Assembly: GCF_022698145.1 (NCBI RefSeq) | Contig: NZ_JALDAX010000005.1 | Coordinates: 186,001-250,000, forward strand | Source of the DNA: Streptomyces spinosisporus | Lineage (GTDB): Bacteria > Actinomycetota > Actinomycetes > Streptomycetales > Streptomycetaceae | Length of the DNA: 64,000 nucleotides | Reading direction: 5' to 3' | Shown here: positions 45,159 to 53,209 of the stretch, in pieces | Numbering within the stretch: position 1 is the first letter of the stretch | Layout of the letters: the number at the start of each line of letters is the position of its first letter | Position numbers and translations under genes: made by a program | Notes under the pieces: generated by a model | The model's input: the letters and a program-made list of their open reading frames with translations, nothing else | What the model was told of the DNA's origin: nothing | Database searches by the model: none

Positions 45159-46700
45159 TCAGTGGGCGACCACCGGGACGGCCACCTCGTCCTCGGCGCC
45201 CTCCTCGGACCCGACCACGGTGGTCGAGCCGGGGCGGCCGGCGTTGACGAGCGTCAGGACGACCACCGCGGCGAGCACCAGCATGCCGACCGCGATCCAG
45301 ATCGCGTTGGTGTAGCCGTGCACCGCGCCCTGCATCTGGACCAGCTGCGCCTGCGACTTGGAGGTCGCACCCGCGATGTGGTCCTTGATGTACGCCGTCG
45401 TCGCGGAGGCGGCGATCGTGTTCAGCAGCGCCGTACCGATCGCGCCGCCCACCTGCTGCGAGGTGTTGACCATCGCGGAGGCGACACCGGCGTCCCGGGG
45501 CTCGACGCCCAGGGTGGCCAGGGACATGGCCGGCATGAACGCGGTACCCATGCCGAGACCCAGCAGCAGCATCGACGGCAGGATCGTCGAGGCGTAGGAC
45601 GAGCCGATCTCCAGCTGCGTCATCAGCAGCATGCCGACGGCGGCGACCAGGAAGCCGGGGCCCATCAGTGCCCGGGCCGGGACCCGGGTCATCAGCCGGG
45701 CGCCGATCTGGGTCGAGCCGATCATCATGCCCGCGATCATCGGCAGGAAGGCGAAGCCGGTCTTGATCGGCGAGTACCCGTTGATGACCTGCAGGTAGTA
45801 GGTCAGGAAGAGGAACGTGCCGAACATCGCGATGATCGCGATACCGAGCGAGAGGTAGATACCGCCGCGGTTGCGGTCGGTGATCACGCGCAGCGGCAGC
45901 AGCGGGGCCTTGACCTTGGACTCGGTGACGACGAAGGCCAGCAGGAGCACCGCGGAGGCGATGAACAGGCCGACCGTCAGGGAGTCGCCCCAGCCGTCGG
46001 ACTCGGCGCGGGTGAAGCCGTAGACCAGCGAGACCAGACCGAGGGTGGACAGCAGGACGCCGGGGATGTCGAGCGGGTTGCGGTTGCGGCCGCCCTCCGG
46101 CTCACGGATGACGAAGTAGGCGCCGAGCGCGGCGACGATGGCGAAGGGGATGTTCACGAAGAACGTCCAGCGCCAGTCCAGGTACTCGGTGAGCACGCCG
46201 CCGAGGATGAAGCCGACGGCGCCGCCGCCACCGGCGATCGCACCGTAGATACCGAACGCCTTGGCGCGCTCCTTGGCGTCCGTGAACATCACGGCGAGCA
46301 GGGAGAGCGCGGCGGGCGCGAGCATGGCGCCGAAGACGCCCTGCAGTGCACGGGCGCCGAACATCATGGCGCCGGTGGTGGCCGCTCCGCCGAGCGCGGA
46401 GGCGGCGGCGAAGCCGGTCAGGCCGATGACGAAGGCGCGCTTGCGGCCCCACAGGTCGGCGATCCGGCCGCCGAACAGGAGCAGTCCGCCGAACGCGAGG
46501 GCGTAGGCCGTGACGACCCACTGGCGGTTGCCGTCCGAGATGCCCAGGTCGGCCTGGGCGGAGGGCAGGGCGATGTTCACGATGGTCGCGTCGAGCACGA
46601 CCATCAGCTGGGCGAGCGCTATGAAGACGAGCGCTTTCCAGCGGTTGGCGTCACCGGTCTGCTCGACCGGTCCGCGAGCCTTTGCGGCTGTTTCAGACAT
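45159..46700 (-). CDS. DHA2-family multidrug exporter (MFS, 14 helices)
   Basis: 513-aa exporter. Seen: LMVVLDATIVNIALPSA (motif D1), GGRIADLWGRKRAFV (motif A), GAIAGGGGAVGFILGGVLTEYLDWRWTFFVNIPF (motif C and following). The ATG at 46700 is preferred to GTG 46712. A TetR gene lies 112 bp upstream on the same strand; the two probably form one unit with autoregulation at the dyads 47500-47556. Confidence 0.93.
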   Translation of the reverse strand: MSETAAKARGPVEQTGDANRWKALVFIALAQLMVVLDATIVNIALPSAQADLGISDGNRQWVVTAYALAFGGLLLFGGRIADLWGRKRAFVIGLTGFAAASALGGAATTGAMMFGARALQGVFGAMLAPAALSLLAVMFTDAKERAKAFGIYGAIAGGGGAVGFILGGVLTEYLDWRWTFFVNIPFAIVAALGAYFVIREPEGGRNRNPLDIPGVLLSTLGLVSLVYGFTRAESDGWGDSLTVGLFIASAVLLLAFVVTESKVKAPLLPLRVITDRNRGGIYLSLGIAIIAMFGTFLFLTYYLQVINGYSPIKTGFAFLPMIAGMMIGSTQIGARLMTRVPARALMGPGFLVAAVGMLLMTQLEIGSSYASTILPSMLLLGLGMGTAFMPAMSLATLGVEPRDAGVASAMVNTSQQVGGAIGTALLNTIAASATTAYIKDHIAGATSKSQAQLVQMQGAVHGYTNAIWIAVGMLVLAAVVVLTLVNAGRPGSTTVVGSEEGAEDEVAVPVVAH

Positions 46701-46812
46701 GGGGATACCCACTTCGGGACTTCGTGACGGAAAAAAGGTGTCGTAAGGGGACGGCTCGCCTACCGAGACGGCCGGTGAGTTTCGTGAATGTCGACTCGCT
46801 GAGAGTCCTGAA

Positions 46813-47481
46813 CTAATCGGTGCAGGGCCGGCGCAGATCCTCCACGGTCACGGCTGTACCCGGCAGGACGGAGTGGGCCGGAGCCCGCAGTCCGTCCAGG
46901 AACAGCTGCAGATGGCGATGGACGAAGCGGTCGCTGACGTCGCAGTCGGTGCCGGCCGGGGGCCGGCTGAGCTGGGCCACGACGATCATCAGGTCCCCGA
47001 CGCCGATGTCGGGGCGCAACTGACCGGCCCGCACGGCCCGGTCCATGAGCGCCGCCACGAGCTGCTCGACGCGCTCGCGCGCCGCTTCGAGGTCGGGGTG
47101 GTTCTGGTCGAAGGTGGTCTGGATCATCGGGCACAGGGCGCTGATCCGCTCGTCGGCGGCGGTGTGCACAAAGCGCTCCAGTGCACCGAAGGCGTCCCCC
47201 GTCTCCGCGAGCGCGAGCTCGGCCGCCTCGGACGTGCGGTCCATGACGGAGCAGACGACCTCACGGACGAGGGCGTCGCGGTCGGGGAAGTTGCGGTACA
47301 CCGTGGCGTTGCCGACGCCGGCCCGGCGCGCGATCTCGTCGAGCGGCACCTCGGGGCCGAACTCGGTGAACATCTCGCGGGCGGCGGTGACGATCCGCTC
47401 CCGGTTGCGCAGGGCGTCGGCGCGCGGCCGGGGCACCTTGGTCTGCACGGGGGTCGCGGTCTGCACGGCGTACTCCTCCAT
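46813..47481 (-). CDS. TetR-family regulator of the exporter
   Basis: 222-aa TetR protein, HTH at about 42-65 (VPLDEIARRAGVGNATVYRNFPDRDA). Its C-terminal domain matches the branch with LRPDIGVGDLMIVVAQL. Upstream, two identical dyads CGGGGA-N5-TCCCCG are spaced by exactly 40 bp and lie 19-75 nt before its start, a clear autoregulatory arrangement. The downstream exporter is the expected target. Confidence 0.9.
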   Translation of the reverse strand: MEEYAVQTATPVQTKVPRPRADALRNRERIVTAAREMFTEFGPEVPLDEIARRAGVGNATVYRNFPDRDALVREVVCSVMDRTSEAAELALAETGDAFGALERFVHTAADERISALCPMIQTTFDQNHPDLEAARERVEQLVAALMDRAVRAGQLRPDIGVGDLMIVVAQLSRPPAGTDCDVSDRFVHRHLQLFLDGLRAPAHSVLPGTAVTVEDLRRPCTD

Positions 47482-47499
47482 CAGTGGCTTGCTGCGATC

Positions 47500-47556
47500 C
47501 GGGGAGGCTTTCCCCGTTTCGCTCGGACGCTTGGTTAAACGGGGAGAGGTTCCCCG
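47500..47556. promoter_or_regulatory. Paired operators upstream of TetR gene
   Basis: CGGGGA-GGCTT-TCCCCG (47500-47516) and CGGGGA-GAGGT-TCCCCG (47540-47556), identical arms, centre distance 40 bp (about four helix turns). Probable sites for two repressor dimers on the same face. Confidence 0.6.
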
Positions 47557-47712
47557 GTTATTTCCCGGACTCGAAAAACTTTCCCGTGACCTGGCTCACA
47601 GCCCGCGACCCACGTTCGGCCCATCCAGCGCGCGCCCGCGCAGCCCCCCGATCAGGGTGATCGAAAGGGGGCAGCCAAAAGACCGGCGGCTGCCAGGACG
47701 AAGGGCCCGTGC

Positions 47713-48987
47713 ATGCAGCTCAGCCGTCGCATACGCCCTCGCCGCGCGGCCGCCCTCGCGACCGTGGCCGTCCTGACCCTCGCGGTCAGCACCGCGGCCG
47801 GCAGCGGGCACAAGGCGGCACGCACGACGTCCGGGGCCGCCCCGATCGCACCGGCCCGCACCACCGCACTCGGCCCCTGCATGATCGACGGCAGCCGCTC
47901 CGTCCAATTGTCGGAGGGTGTGCCGACCGGTCCCGGCTACTCCCGCTCCACGGGCACCGTCCGGGCCCTGACCCTGATGGTCGACTTCTCCGACGCCCCC
48001 GGCGAGGGCAAGGCACTCGACCGGTTCCGCGAGTTCTTCCCCAAGACCCGCCAGTGGTTCCGCACCGCCTCCTACGGCCGCCTCGACTACCGCCCCGAGA
48101 CCCCCGTCCCGCACTGGCTGCGCATGCCGAAGTCGTTCAAGGAGTACGGCATAGAGCGCGGCGCCCCCTTCGAGGAGGGCTACCGCCGGCTCGTCCAGGA
48201 CATCGTGAGCGCCGCCGACCCCGAAGTGGACTTCCGGGACTACGACTTCCTGAACGTGCTGGTGACGCCGAACGCGGGCCCGTCCGCGCTGGACACGGTC
48301 CTGTCGGTGACGTTCGCCGGGAACGCCGAGGCCCCGATCGCCGACGGCGTCCCGGTGGCCAACGCGTCCTTCGTCTACTCCCGCCAGGACGACGGCTCCG
48401 GCTCCTACGCCCGCACCGGCTACCGGGTGCTGCCGCACGAGAACGGCCATGTCTTCGGCCTGCCCGACCTCTACACCCAGGAGGGCGGCAGCGCGGTCGG
48501 GCACTGGGACATCATGAGCGAGGACTGGGGCGCCAACAACGACCTCCTCGGCTGGCACAAGTGGAAGCTCGGCTGGCTGGACGCGTCCCAGGTCGGCTGC
48601 GCGGCCCGGCCCGGCACGACGGAGTACACCCTGACGCCGCTGGAGCGCGCGGGCGGCCCCAAGCTGGTCTTCGTACCGCTCGGGGCCCGGACCCTGTACG
48701 CCGTCGAGGTGCGCGTCCGCGCGGGCAACGACGAGGCCGTGTGCCGGCCCGGCGTGCTGATCTACAAGGTCGACGCGGCCGTGGACACCGGCATGGGACC
48801 GGTGCGGGTCTTCGACTCCCGGCGCAACAGCGGCGGCTGCACCCGCAGCCCCAACGTCCAGGCGGAACTCTCGGACGCGCCCTTCACCCCGGGCGAGGTC
48901 TTCAAGGATCCGAAGCGGGGGGTGCGGGTGTCGGTGGCGCGGGGTGGTGAGGCAGGGAGTTACCGGGTGCGGGTCACTCGGGGGTGA
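47713..48987 (+). CDS. Secreted M6-like metalloprotease
   Basis: 424-aa exported protease. Arg-rich start and signal peptide (AALATVAVLTLAVSTAAG, cut near residue 30), then a catalytic domain with LPHENGHVFGLPDLY, i.e. HExxHxxGxxD zinc site as in immune-inhibitor-A/M6 and gluzincin-like families, and SVGHWDIMSEDW-like Met-turn region (GHWDIMS). Cysteines suggest disulphides. From memory, a gene of this kind stands here in S. coelicolor too. Promoter in the 230-bp gap upstream. Confidence 0.9.
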   Translation: MQLSRRIRPRRAAALATVAVLTLAVSTAAGSGHKAARTTSGAAPIAPARTTALGPCMIDGSRSVQLSEGVPTGPGYSRSTGTVRALTLMVDFSDAPGEGKALDRFREFFPKTRQWFRTASYGRLDYRPETPVPHWLRMPKSFKEYGIERGAPFEEGYRRLVQDIVSAADPEVDFRDYDFLNVLVTPNAGPSALDTVLSVTFAGNAEAPIADGVPVANASFVYSRQDDGSGSYARTGYRVLPHENGHVFGLPDLYTQEGGSAVGHWDIMSEDWGANNDLLGWHKWKLGWLDASQVGCAARPGTTEYTLTPLERAGGPKLVFVPLGARTLYAVEVRVRAGNDEAVCRPGVLIYKVDAAVDTGMGPVRVFDSRRNSGGCTRSPNVQAELSDAPFTPGEVFKDPKRGVRVSVARGGEAGSYRVRVTRG

Positions 48988-49070
48988 GGCCGCCGTTCCG
49001 GCCGCAGTGCGGGGAGCCGCCCGTTTGCGCATTACGGTGGGCGTGCCCCGACCGCCGTACCGGAGATTCG

Positions 49071-50753
49071 ATGCCCGCGAAGCCCAGGACGGACGCCGAC
49101 GCCGCGTCCGACATCGTGTCTGCCGCCGTACCGGTCGAGGCGGTCGCTCCGCTCGTGCGCGGGGTCGCCGTGCTGCTGCGGCTGACCGAGGCGGGCGGGA
49201 CGCTGAGCCCGAGCGGGCTGGAGCGGGCCACGGGCCTCGCCCGCTCCACGGTCGACCGGATCACCGCCACCCTCGCCCGCATGGGCTACGTCCGCCTCGA
49301 CGGCCGTGACGTGGTCCTGACCCCCCGGCTGATGGAACTGGGCAACGCCTACCTGTCCGCCCTGCGCCTGCCCGCGCTGCTGGACGCGCGCGCCGACGCC
49401 CTCGCCGACGAGCTGGACGAGTCGGTGTCCCTGGCGGTCGCCGACCGCGACGGCATCCGCTTCATCCACCAGGCCACCCGCCGCCGCGCGATGTCGCTGA
49501 GCTTCCGCATCGGCGACCTGCTGCCGGCCGAACGGACCGCGCCGGGCCCGCTGTTCGCGACGCAGTGGACGCGGCAGGACTGGCGGGCGTGGCGCGAGCG
49601 CCGGGGGGCGGATCCGGAGGACCGGGGTTTTCCCGCCGTACCGCCTCGTCAACCCGGCGGCGGGGAGGGCGAGTTCGAGCGCAGGGCCGCCGCGGCGGCC
49701 GCGGACGGCTGGGCGCTGGACGACCAGTTGATCGAGCCGGGGCTGGTCGCGGTCTCGGTGCCGGTACGGGACCCGCGCACCGGCCGGATCGTGTGTGCGG
49801 CGAACGTGGTCAGCCACACCAGCCGGCACACCGCCGCCGATCTGCGCGACACGCTGCTGCCGCGACTGCGGGAGGCGGTGCGGGCGATGGAGGACGACCT
49901 GCGCGCGGCGCCGCCCGCGGAGCCGGCCGCCGCGCCCCTGGGCCTGGCGGCCTGGACCGGGGCGTCCAAGCAGGAACTGGGCCGCGAGTTCGTCGAGTCC
50001 CTCGCGCGGGGCCTGACCGTGCTGACGGCCTTCGGGGAGGGGCGTGCGGAACTGACCCTGACGGATGCGGCGAAGGCGACGGGACTCGCGCGCGCGACGG
50101 CGCGCAGGGCGCTGATCACCTACGAGCACCTGGGACTCGTACGGGCCCGGGACCGCGTGTTCGAGCTGACGCCGCGCGTCCTGTCGCTGGGCTACCCGCC
50201 CCTGTCCCGCACCTCGCTGCCCGGGATCGCGGCCCCGCACATGGCCGAACTCGCCCGGCACGTCCACGAGTCGACCTCGCTGGCCGTGCTCTCGGGCGCC
50301 GACATCCAGTACACGGCGCGGGTCGCCACGAGCCGCATCATGAGCGTGAACATCACGGTCGGTACGCGGCTTCCGGCGTACGCGACCTCGATGGGCCGCG
50401 TCCTGCTGGCGGACCTGCCGGCGGCGGACCGCCCGCTGCCACGGCCGCTGCGCCCGTTCACCCCGCACACTCTCACCGACCCGGACGCGCTCTCCCGCCT
50501 CCTCGACACCGTACGGACCCGCGGCCACGCCGTGACCGACCAGGAACTGGAAGAGGGCCTGCGCTCCATCGCCGTCCCGGTCCGCGACCGCACCGGCCGC
50601 GCCGTCGCCGCCCTGAACGTGGCCACCCACGTGGCCCGCCACACCGTCGAGGAGTGCGAACGCGACCTCCTGCCCGCCCTGCGCACCACGGCCGACCGCA
50701 TCGAGGAGGACCTGCGCGTGGCGGGCCGCTTCGCCCGGGTGCCGATGTTCTGA
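49071..50753 (+). CDS. Double IclR-type regulator (two fused IclR units)
   Basis: 560-aa protein made of two complete IclR units. Unit 1 (about 25-275): HTH LSPSGLERATGLARSTVDRI, effector domain to LRDTLLPRLREAVRAMEDDL. Unit 2 (about 305-560): HTH LTLTDAAKATGLARATARRAL, effector domain with IAVPVRDRTGRAVAALNVATH. Usual IclR proteins have about 250 residues. Such fusions exist in the PcaR/PobR group that governs aromatic catabolism, so an aromatic ligand is possible. ATG 49071 after CGGAG. Last gene before the specialised-metabolism region. Confidence 0.92.
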   Translation: MPAKPRTDADAASDIVSAAVPVEAVAPLVRGVAVLLRLTEAGGTLSPSGLERATGLARSTVDRITATLARMGYVRLDGRDVVLTPRLMELGNAYLSALRLPALLDARADALADELDESVSLAVADRDGIRFIHQATRRRAMSLSFRIGDLLPAERTAPGPLFATQWTRQDWRAWRERRGADPEDRGFPAVPPRQPGGGEGEFERRAAAAAADGWALDDQLIEPGLVAVSVPVRDPRTGRIVCAANVVSHTSRHTAADLRDTLLPRLREAVRAMEDDLRAAPPAEPAAAPLGLAAWTGASKQELGREFVESLARGLTVLTAFGEGRAELTLTDAAKATGLARATARRALITYEHLGLVRARDRVFELTPRVLSLGYPPLSRTSLPGIAAPHMAELARHVHESTSLAVLSGADIQYTARVATSRIMSVNITVGTRLPAYATSMGRVLLADLPAADRPLPRPLRPFTPHTLTDPDALSRLLDTVRTRGHAVTDQELEEGLRSIAVPVRDRTGRAVAALNVATHVARHTVEECERDLLPALRTTADRIEEDLRVAGRFARVPMF

Positions 50754-50766
50754 CCGGAGGGCAGAG

Positions 50767-51429
50767 CTAGGCCGCCGCCAGGGGCACCACCGCCGTGAGG
50801 ATCTCCTGCACCCGGTCGGCGATGTCCGCACGGTCGTTGAGGACCCAGGAGATGTGCTGGGCGCCGAAGAAGGCGGAGACCAGGACGCGCGCCGTGGCCT
50901 CGGGGGACGTACCGGCGGCGAGGTGGCCCTCGGTCCGGGCCTGGCGGAGCCAGGTGGTGAGGGACTCGGTGTAGCCGAGGTAGGGCATGGGCATCTCGGC
51001 GCCGATCAGCGAGCGTTCGATCTGGAGGCGGGCGCCCGCCTGGACCATGGTGTCGTCGCGGAAGGCGACGGCGGTGCGCTCCAGCAGCTCCGACACCGCC
51101 TGCAGCGGCGGCAGTCCGGCCTCCTCGACCTCCTGCCCGATGACGCCGAGCACGTGGTAGAACTCCTCGGCCACCGCCTGGGCGAGCGCCTCCTTGTTGG
51201 CGAAGTGGAAGTAGACCGCCCCCTTGGTCACGCCCGCGAGTTCGGCCACGTCCTGCACGGTCACCGCGGGAAATCCCTTGGTGGCGAACGCCTTTGCCGC
51301 CGCGTCGAGCACCTGCCCCCGGGTGCGTACGGCGCGCTCCTGCTTCAGGCCCGTGTCCCGGTGGCGGGGGGCGGTGTCCCGGGCAGGCCGGGACCTGGGG
51401 GCGCTGCGTTCCACGGCCATGGCGTCCAT
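50767..51429 (-). CDS. Gamma-butyrolactone-type receptor (ArpA/ScbR family TetR)
   Basis: 220-aa repressor. The N-terminus after a 25-residue Arg-rich lead shows the family HTH: KQERAVRTRGQVLDAAAKAF, VTVQDVAELAGVTKGAVYFHFANKE. The ligand domain keeps Trp residues (LTTWLRQA, ISWVLND) that line the signal pocket in relatives. It should be released from DNA by a butyrolactone or butenolide. Divergent from the afsA homologue with the dyad 51443-51466 between, the classic signal/receptor pair. Stop is 13 bp from the IclR gene. Confidence 0.93.
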   Translation of the reverse strand: MDAMAVERSAPRSRPARDTAPRHRDTGLKQERAVRTRGQVLDAAAKAFATKGFPAVTVQDVAELAGVTKGAVYFHFANKEALAQAVAEEFYHVLGVIGQEVEEAGLPPLQAVSELLERTAVAFRDDTMVQAGARLQIERSLIGAEMPMPYLGYTESLTTWLRQARTEGHLAAGTSPEATARVLVSAFFGAQHISWVLNDRADIADRVQEILTAVVPLAAA

Positions 51430-51442
51430 CCTCTGTTCCTTG

Positions 51443-51466
51443 AAATATACCTTCGGGAATGTATTG
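51443..51466. promoter_or_regulatory. ARE-like operator A (receptor/afsA promoter)
   Basis: AAATATACCTTC-GG-GAATGTATTGT, an imperfect dyad about 24 bp long, AT-rich ends around core CCTTCGGGAATG. It starts 14 nt upstream of the receptor start and lies in the afsA leader. Such autoregulatory elements bind ArpA-type receptors. Shares CCTTC-NN-GAA with the sites at 53152 and 56565. Confidence 0.7.
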
Positions 51467-51539
51467 TAAGTTGCGGCTCGATGAGCGGAAGCCTCGTGCC
51501 GATGTTGCTGTCTGGAATACGTTCACTGGGGGTCAGACC

Positions 51540-52571
51540 ATGCATCAGCCTGCCGTTTTACCCGTCGCCGCATTCTCCTCCGCCCGCCCGGCCCTGCCGG
51601 AGCGGCTGCGTCTCAGCTATCTCCAGGCCGTGCCGCGGCACATGGTGCACCGTGCCGCGATCGCCGAGGTCTTCCTCACCGACGCCGTCCGCACCGGCGA
51701 GCACAGCTTCCTGGTCGCCGCCCAGTGGCCGCGCGACCACGCCCTCTACTCCCCCGGCAGCGACGGCACCAGCGATCCGCTGCTGTTCATGGAGACCATC
51801 CGCCAGGCGCTCGTCTACCTGGCACACGCCCACTACGACGTCCCGCTCACCCACCGCTTCATCGGCTTCGACGCGGAGTTCGAGATCACCGACCCGGCCG
51901 CCCTGCGCGTCGGCGGCGAGCCCGCGCCCCTGGTCCTGGAGGCACGGTGGACCTGGGTCGGCAACCGCCCGCCGAACCGTTTCGGCATGCGTCTCGATGT
52001 CGTCCTCACCGTCGGCGACCGCGCCTGCGGCCGCGGTGCGCTGCACGTCGTCGCCGTCGACGACAAGCGGTACGCGATGCTGCGCGGCCGGGGCGCCGTA
52101 CCGCGCGACGGCGCGGCGGCCGGTCCCGCACCACGCACGCTCCAGCGGGTGCACCCCTCGGCGGTGGGCCGGCTGCGCGCGAAGGACAGCGTGCTGGTGC
52201 GTGAACGCACCGACGGCCCTTGGCAGTTGCTCATCGACGTGGAGCACCCGATCTTCTTCGACCACCCCTGCGACCACGTGCCGCTGATGGTCACCCTGGA
52301 GGGCTTCCGCCAGCTCGGCCATCTGCTGCTGCACCCCGCCGCCCAGGCGTCCGGCACCGGGTACACCCTGCTCGGCATGGAGGCCGACTGCCTGGCCTTC
52401 GGCGAACTCGACCAGCCCATCGACCTGGTGGTCCGCGAGCGCGTGCCGGACCCGGCGAGCGGCAGGACCCGCCTCACCCTGGACGCCGTGCAGGGCGGCA
52501 CCCCGCTCGCCACCTGCCGCAGCATGTGGGCCGCCGTGGCTCACCGCGCCGCCGTCCCGTTGCCCGCCTGA
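51540..52571 (+). CDS. AfsA-type gamma-butyrolactone/butenolide synthase, with TTA codon
   Basis: 343-aa member of the AfsA/ScbA/BarX family, which condenses a beta-ketoacyl chain with dihydroxyacetone phosphate to start a hormone. Two hotdog halves: VHRAAIAEVFLTD with DPLLFMETIRQALVYLAHAHYDVP (about 35-105) and IFFDHPCDHVPLMVTLEGFRQL (about 240-260). ATG 51540 (GGGGGT upstream) is chosen; the frame to 51459 crosses the operator. Codon 7 is TTA, so translation should need the bldA tRNA. It overlaps the converging TetR by 31 bp. Confidence 0.92.
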   Translation: MHQPAVLPVAAFSSARPALPERLRLSYLQAVPRHMVHRAAIAEVFLTDAVRTGEHSFLVAAQWPRDHALYSPGSDGTSDPLLFMETIRQALVYLAHAHYDVPLTHRFIGFDAEFEITDPAALRVGGEPAPLVLEARWTWVGNRPPNRFGMRLDVVLTVGDRACGRGALHVVAVDDKRYAMLRGRGAVPRDGAAAGPAPRTLQRVHPSAVGRLRAKDSVLVRERTDGPWQLLIDVEHPIFFDHPCDHVPLMVTLEGFRQLGHLLLHPAAQASGTGYTLLGMEADCLAFGELDQPIDLVVRERVPDPASGRTRLTLDAVQGGTPLATCRSMWAAVAHRAAVPLPA

Positions 52572-53104
52572 GCGCTCTCCTCCGCCGCCGCCGCGTCCCA
52601 CAACGCGCGCACCCGCTCGGCCAGACCTCGCCGCTCCAGATCGGGAGCCGTGCAGTAGGCGCCCACCAGGATCACGGTGGCGAGGTCGGCCAGTGCGCCC
52701 GCGGCCGGCTCGCCCAGGGCGCGCAGGTCCGCCAGCAGCCCGGGGGTCTCGGGTGCCGCGGGCGCCTCGTCCAGCATCAGCCGCAGCGCCGCGTTGAAGC
52801 GCACGTCCGACTCGACGCGTCCGGCCAGTTCGCAGCACAGGGCGCGCAGCCGCTCGCGCGCCGGGGGTTCGGGGTCCGCGTACCGGGCGAGGATCTCGGC
52901 CGCCACCGCGTCGAGATGTCCGGTCAGCGCCCGGGCCAGCTGCTCCTTGGAGGCGAAGTGGCCGTACAGCGCACCCTTGGTCAGCCCGGTGCGCTCGGCC
53001 ACGTGCTGGAGGTTGGCACGCGGGTAGCCATGGCGGGCGAACTCGGCGGCGGCGGCGTCGAGGACCAGTTCATGAGTGCGGAGCGAGCGCGCCTGCTTCG
53101 CCAT
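52541..53104 (-). CDS. TetR-family regulator, receptor-like (possible pseudo-receptor)
   Basis: 187-aa TetR whose HTH resembles butyrolactone receptors (RANLQHVAERTGLTKGALYGHFASKEQL). Its ligand domain is shorter than usual and its only Trp is near the C-terminus (RALWDAA), so hormone binding of the usual type is doubtful; pseudo-receptors that answer to antibiotics are an alternative. Divergent from the ActVA-like monooxygenase with ARE-like site B between them. Stop overlaps the afsA 3' end. Confidence 0.87.
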   Translation of the reverse strand: MAKQARSLRTHELVLDAAAAEFARHGYPRANLQHVAERTGLTKGALYGHFASKEQLARALTGHLDAVAAEILARYADPEPPARERLRALCCELAGRVESDVRFNAALRLMLDEAPAAPETPGLLADLRALGEPAAGALADLATVILVGAYCTAPDLERRGLAERVRALWDAAAAEESAQAGNGTAAR

Positions 53105-53151
53105 CGCGCGTCCCTTCGGTTGGTGCGAGAGGTGGGGGCGGCCAGGATCTC

Positions 53152-53180
53152 CAAATAATACCTTCTTGAACGCACTTTTT
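53152..53180. promoter_or_regulatory. ARE-like operator B (TetR/monooxygenase promoter)
   Basis: AAATAATACCTTC-TT-GAACGCACTTTT; core CCTTCTTGAACG at 53161-53172 with AT-rich flanks. Same left half (ATACCTTC) as site A. It lies 48 nt before TetR and 30 nt before the monooxygenase start. Confidence 0.6.
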
Positions 53181-53209
53181 TGCTACCCCGATCCCGACAA
53201 GGAGCAGCC

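Noticed and set aside
51459..51539. Longer N-terminus for the AfsA-type protein
   Set aside because: It would start inside the ARE-like operator and lacks a Shine-Dalgarno; ATG 51540 has one.
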